This document shows, one piece after another, positions 4,580 through 5,000 of a stretch of 5,000 nucleotides of DNA. The notes under the pieces are model-generated. The model did no database searches and was not told the DNA's origin. It saw nothing but the letters and a program-made list of their open reading frames with translations. The stretch covers positions 1 through 5,000 of the forward strand of contig CAMYJN010000241.1 of the NCBI GenBank assembly GCA_947258625.1, read 5' to 3'. The first letter of the stretch is position 1, and each line of letters opens with the position of its first letter. The position numbers were made by a program, and so were the translations under genes. This DNA is from an uncultured Polyangiaceae bacterium (GTDB lineage: Bacteria > Myxococcota_A > Polyangia > Polyangiales > Houyiibacteriaceae).

Positions 4580-5000
4580 ATGCGCGGCTTTTTTGAAATT
4601 GTATGCGTCTGCGCTTTGGGATTCATCCCCCTACTGGGGTGCAGCGACACGCCAGCAAGCTGCACCCTGACGGGCCAGTGGGAAACGATCGGTTCCTGGG
4701 GTAGCGATACACTCGGCTACGGCAACGTGGCCGTTCTGCAGGACCCGATCGACGACAGCGTTTGGCAGGTGGTGTCGCGCACCGACAGCGTGGATGTCCA
4801 CGAAATCGCCCTGTTCCGATCGGTCGATGGCGGGGCCAGCTGGGTTGAGGTGGACGCTTGGGATTTCCCTTCCGGCCGCCGTGGCTGGACGTCGGGCGCC
4901 GACATCGCCGCCGATGGAACGATCTTCGTCGTCGCTCGTGAGCGCTCGGACGACAACACGGACAGAGACGCGACGCTCTTGCGCTATTCGCCGGGGGCCA
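4580..5000 (+). CDS. Lipoprotein with BNR/Asp-box repeat, partial (runs off the window)
   Basis: 140 codons are visible with no stop. The N-terminus MRGFFEIVCVCALGFIPLLGC is a lipoprotein signal with lipobox LLGC. Cys21 would be lipidated, and Ser22 at +2 predicts outer-membrane sorting. After a short linker the mature part has VAVLQDPIDDSVWQVVSRTD (50-69). It then has LFRSVDGGASWVEVDAW, whose SVDGGASW (81-88) is a classic Asp-box (SxDGGxTW) of BNR/sialidase-type beta-propeller blades. A second blade seems to begin at GWTSGADIAADGTIFVVARER. Such propellers occur in glycosidases and in surface proteins without known activity, so no enzyme is claimed. The start is ATG 4580 because AAGGTGG (4570-4576) lies just upstream. 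It diverges from the methyltransferase gene. Confidence 0.75.
   Translation, partial: MRGFFEIVCVCALGFIPLLGCSDTPASCTLTGQWETIGSWGSDTLGYGNVAVLQDPIDDSVWQVVSRTDSVDVHEIALFRSVDGGASWVEVDAWDFPSGRRGWTSGADIAADGTIFVVARERSDDNTDRDATLLRYSPGA

Noticed and set aside
4479..4670. 63-codon plus-strand frame in the intergenic region
   Set aside because: It overlaps the lipoprotein signal peptide out of frame and has no RBS or motif.

Overview
The window is GC-rich chromosomal DNA from a Gram-negative bacterium. It carries an outer-membrane beta-barrel protein with a Sec signal peptide, a lipoprotein with a clear lipobox, and inner-membrane lipid and channel proteins. The style of the beta-barrel and of the Asp-box lipoprotein resembles Myxococcota or related environmental proteobacteria. 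This is an impression from protein style, not a database result.

Layout. Bases 1-213 are weakly coding or non-coding and contain two small hairpins. A plus-strand MscS-type mechanosensitive channel gene (214-1077) follows, interrupted by an in-frame TAG at codon 56. It converges on a four-gene minus-strand block. Reading down that block from its promoter end, the genes are: an AraC-type HTH fused to an O6-methylguanine-DNA methyltransferase (4328-3450); a TVP38/TMEM64-type membrane protein (3410-2826); an outer-membrane beta-barrel (2829-2014), coupled to the previous gene by an ATGA overlap; and the first half of a cardiolipin synthase (1936-1148). A small hairpin lies between the convergent mscS and cls ends. 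Upstream of the methyltransferase gene is a divergent intergenic region of about 250 bp rich in inverted repeats. Beyond it, a plus-strand lipoprotein gene with a BNR/Asp-box motif starts at 4580 and runs off the window.

How the genes fit together. Spacing (39 nt, an overlap, 77 nt) suggests one transcript from the methyltransferase gene to cls. It would combine an alkylation repair/regulatory protein with envelope and phospholipid functions. No classical defence system, mobile element, CRISPR array, rRNA or tRNA was seen.

The most striking feature is that nearly every gene looks cut down. mscS has a premature stop, cls ends just after its first HKD motif, the TVP38 protein lacks the segment that normally follows its first conserved half, the barrel appears short for its type, and the methyltransferase lacks the N-terminal Ada zinc domain (the last is a known natural architecture). 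The sequence alone cannot tell whether this is gene decay, real miniaturisation or assembly error.
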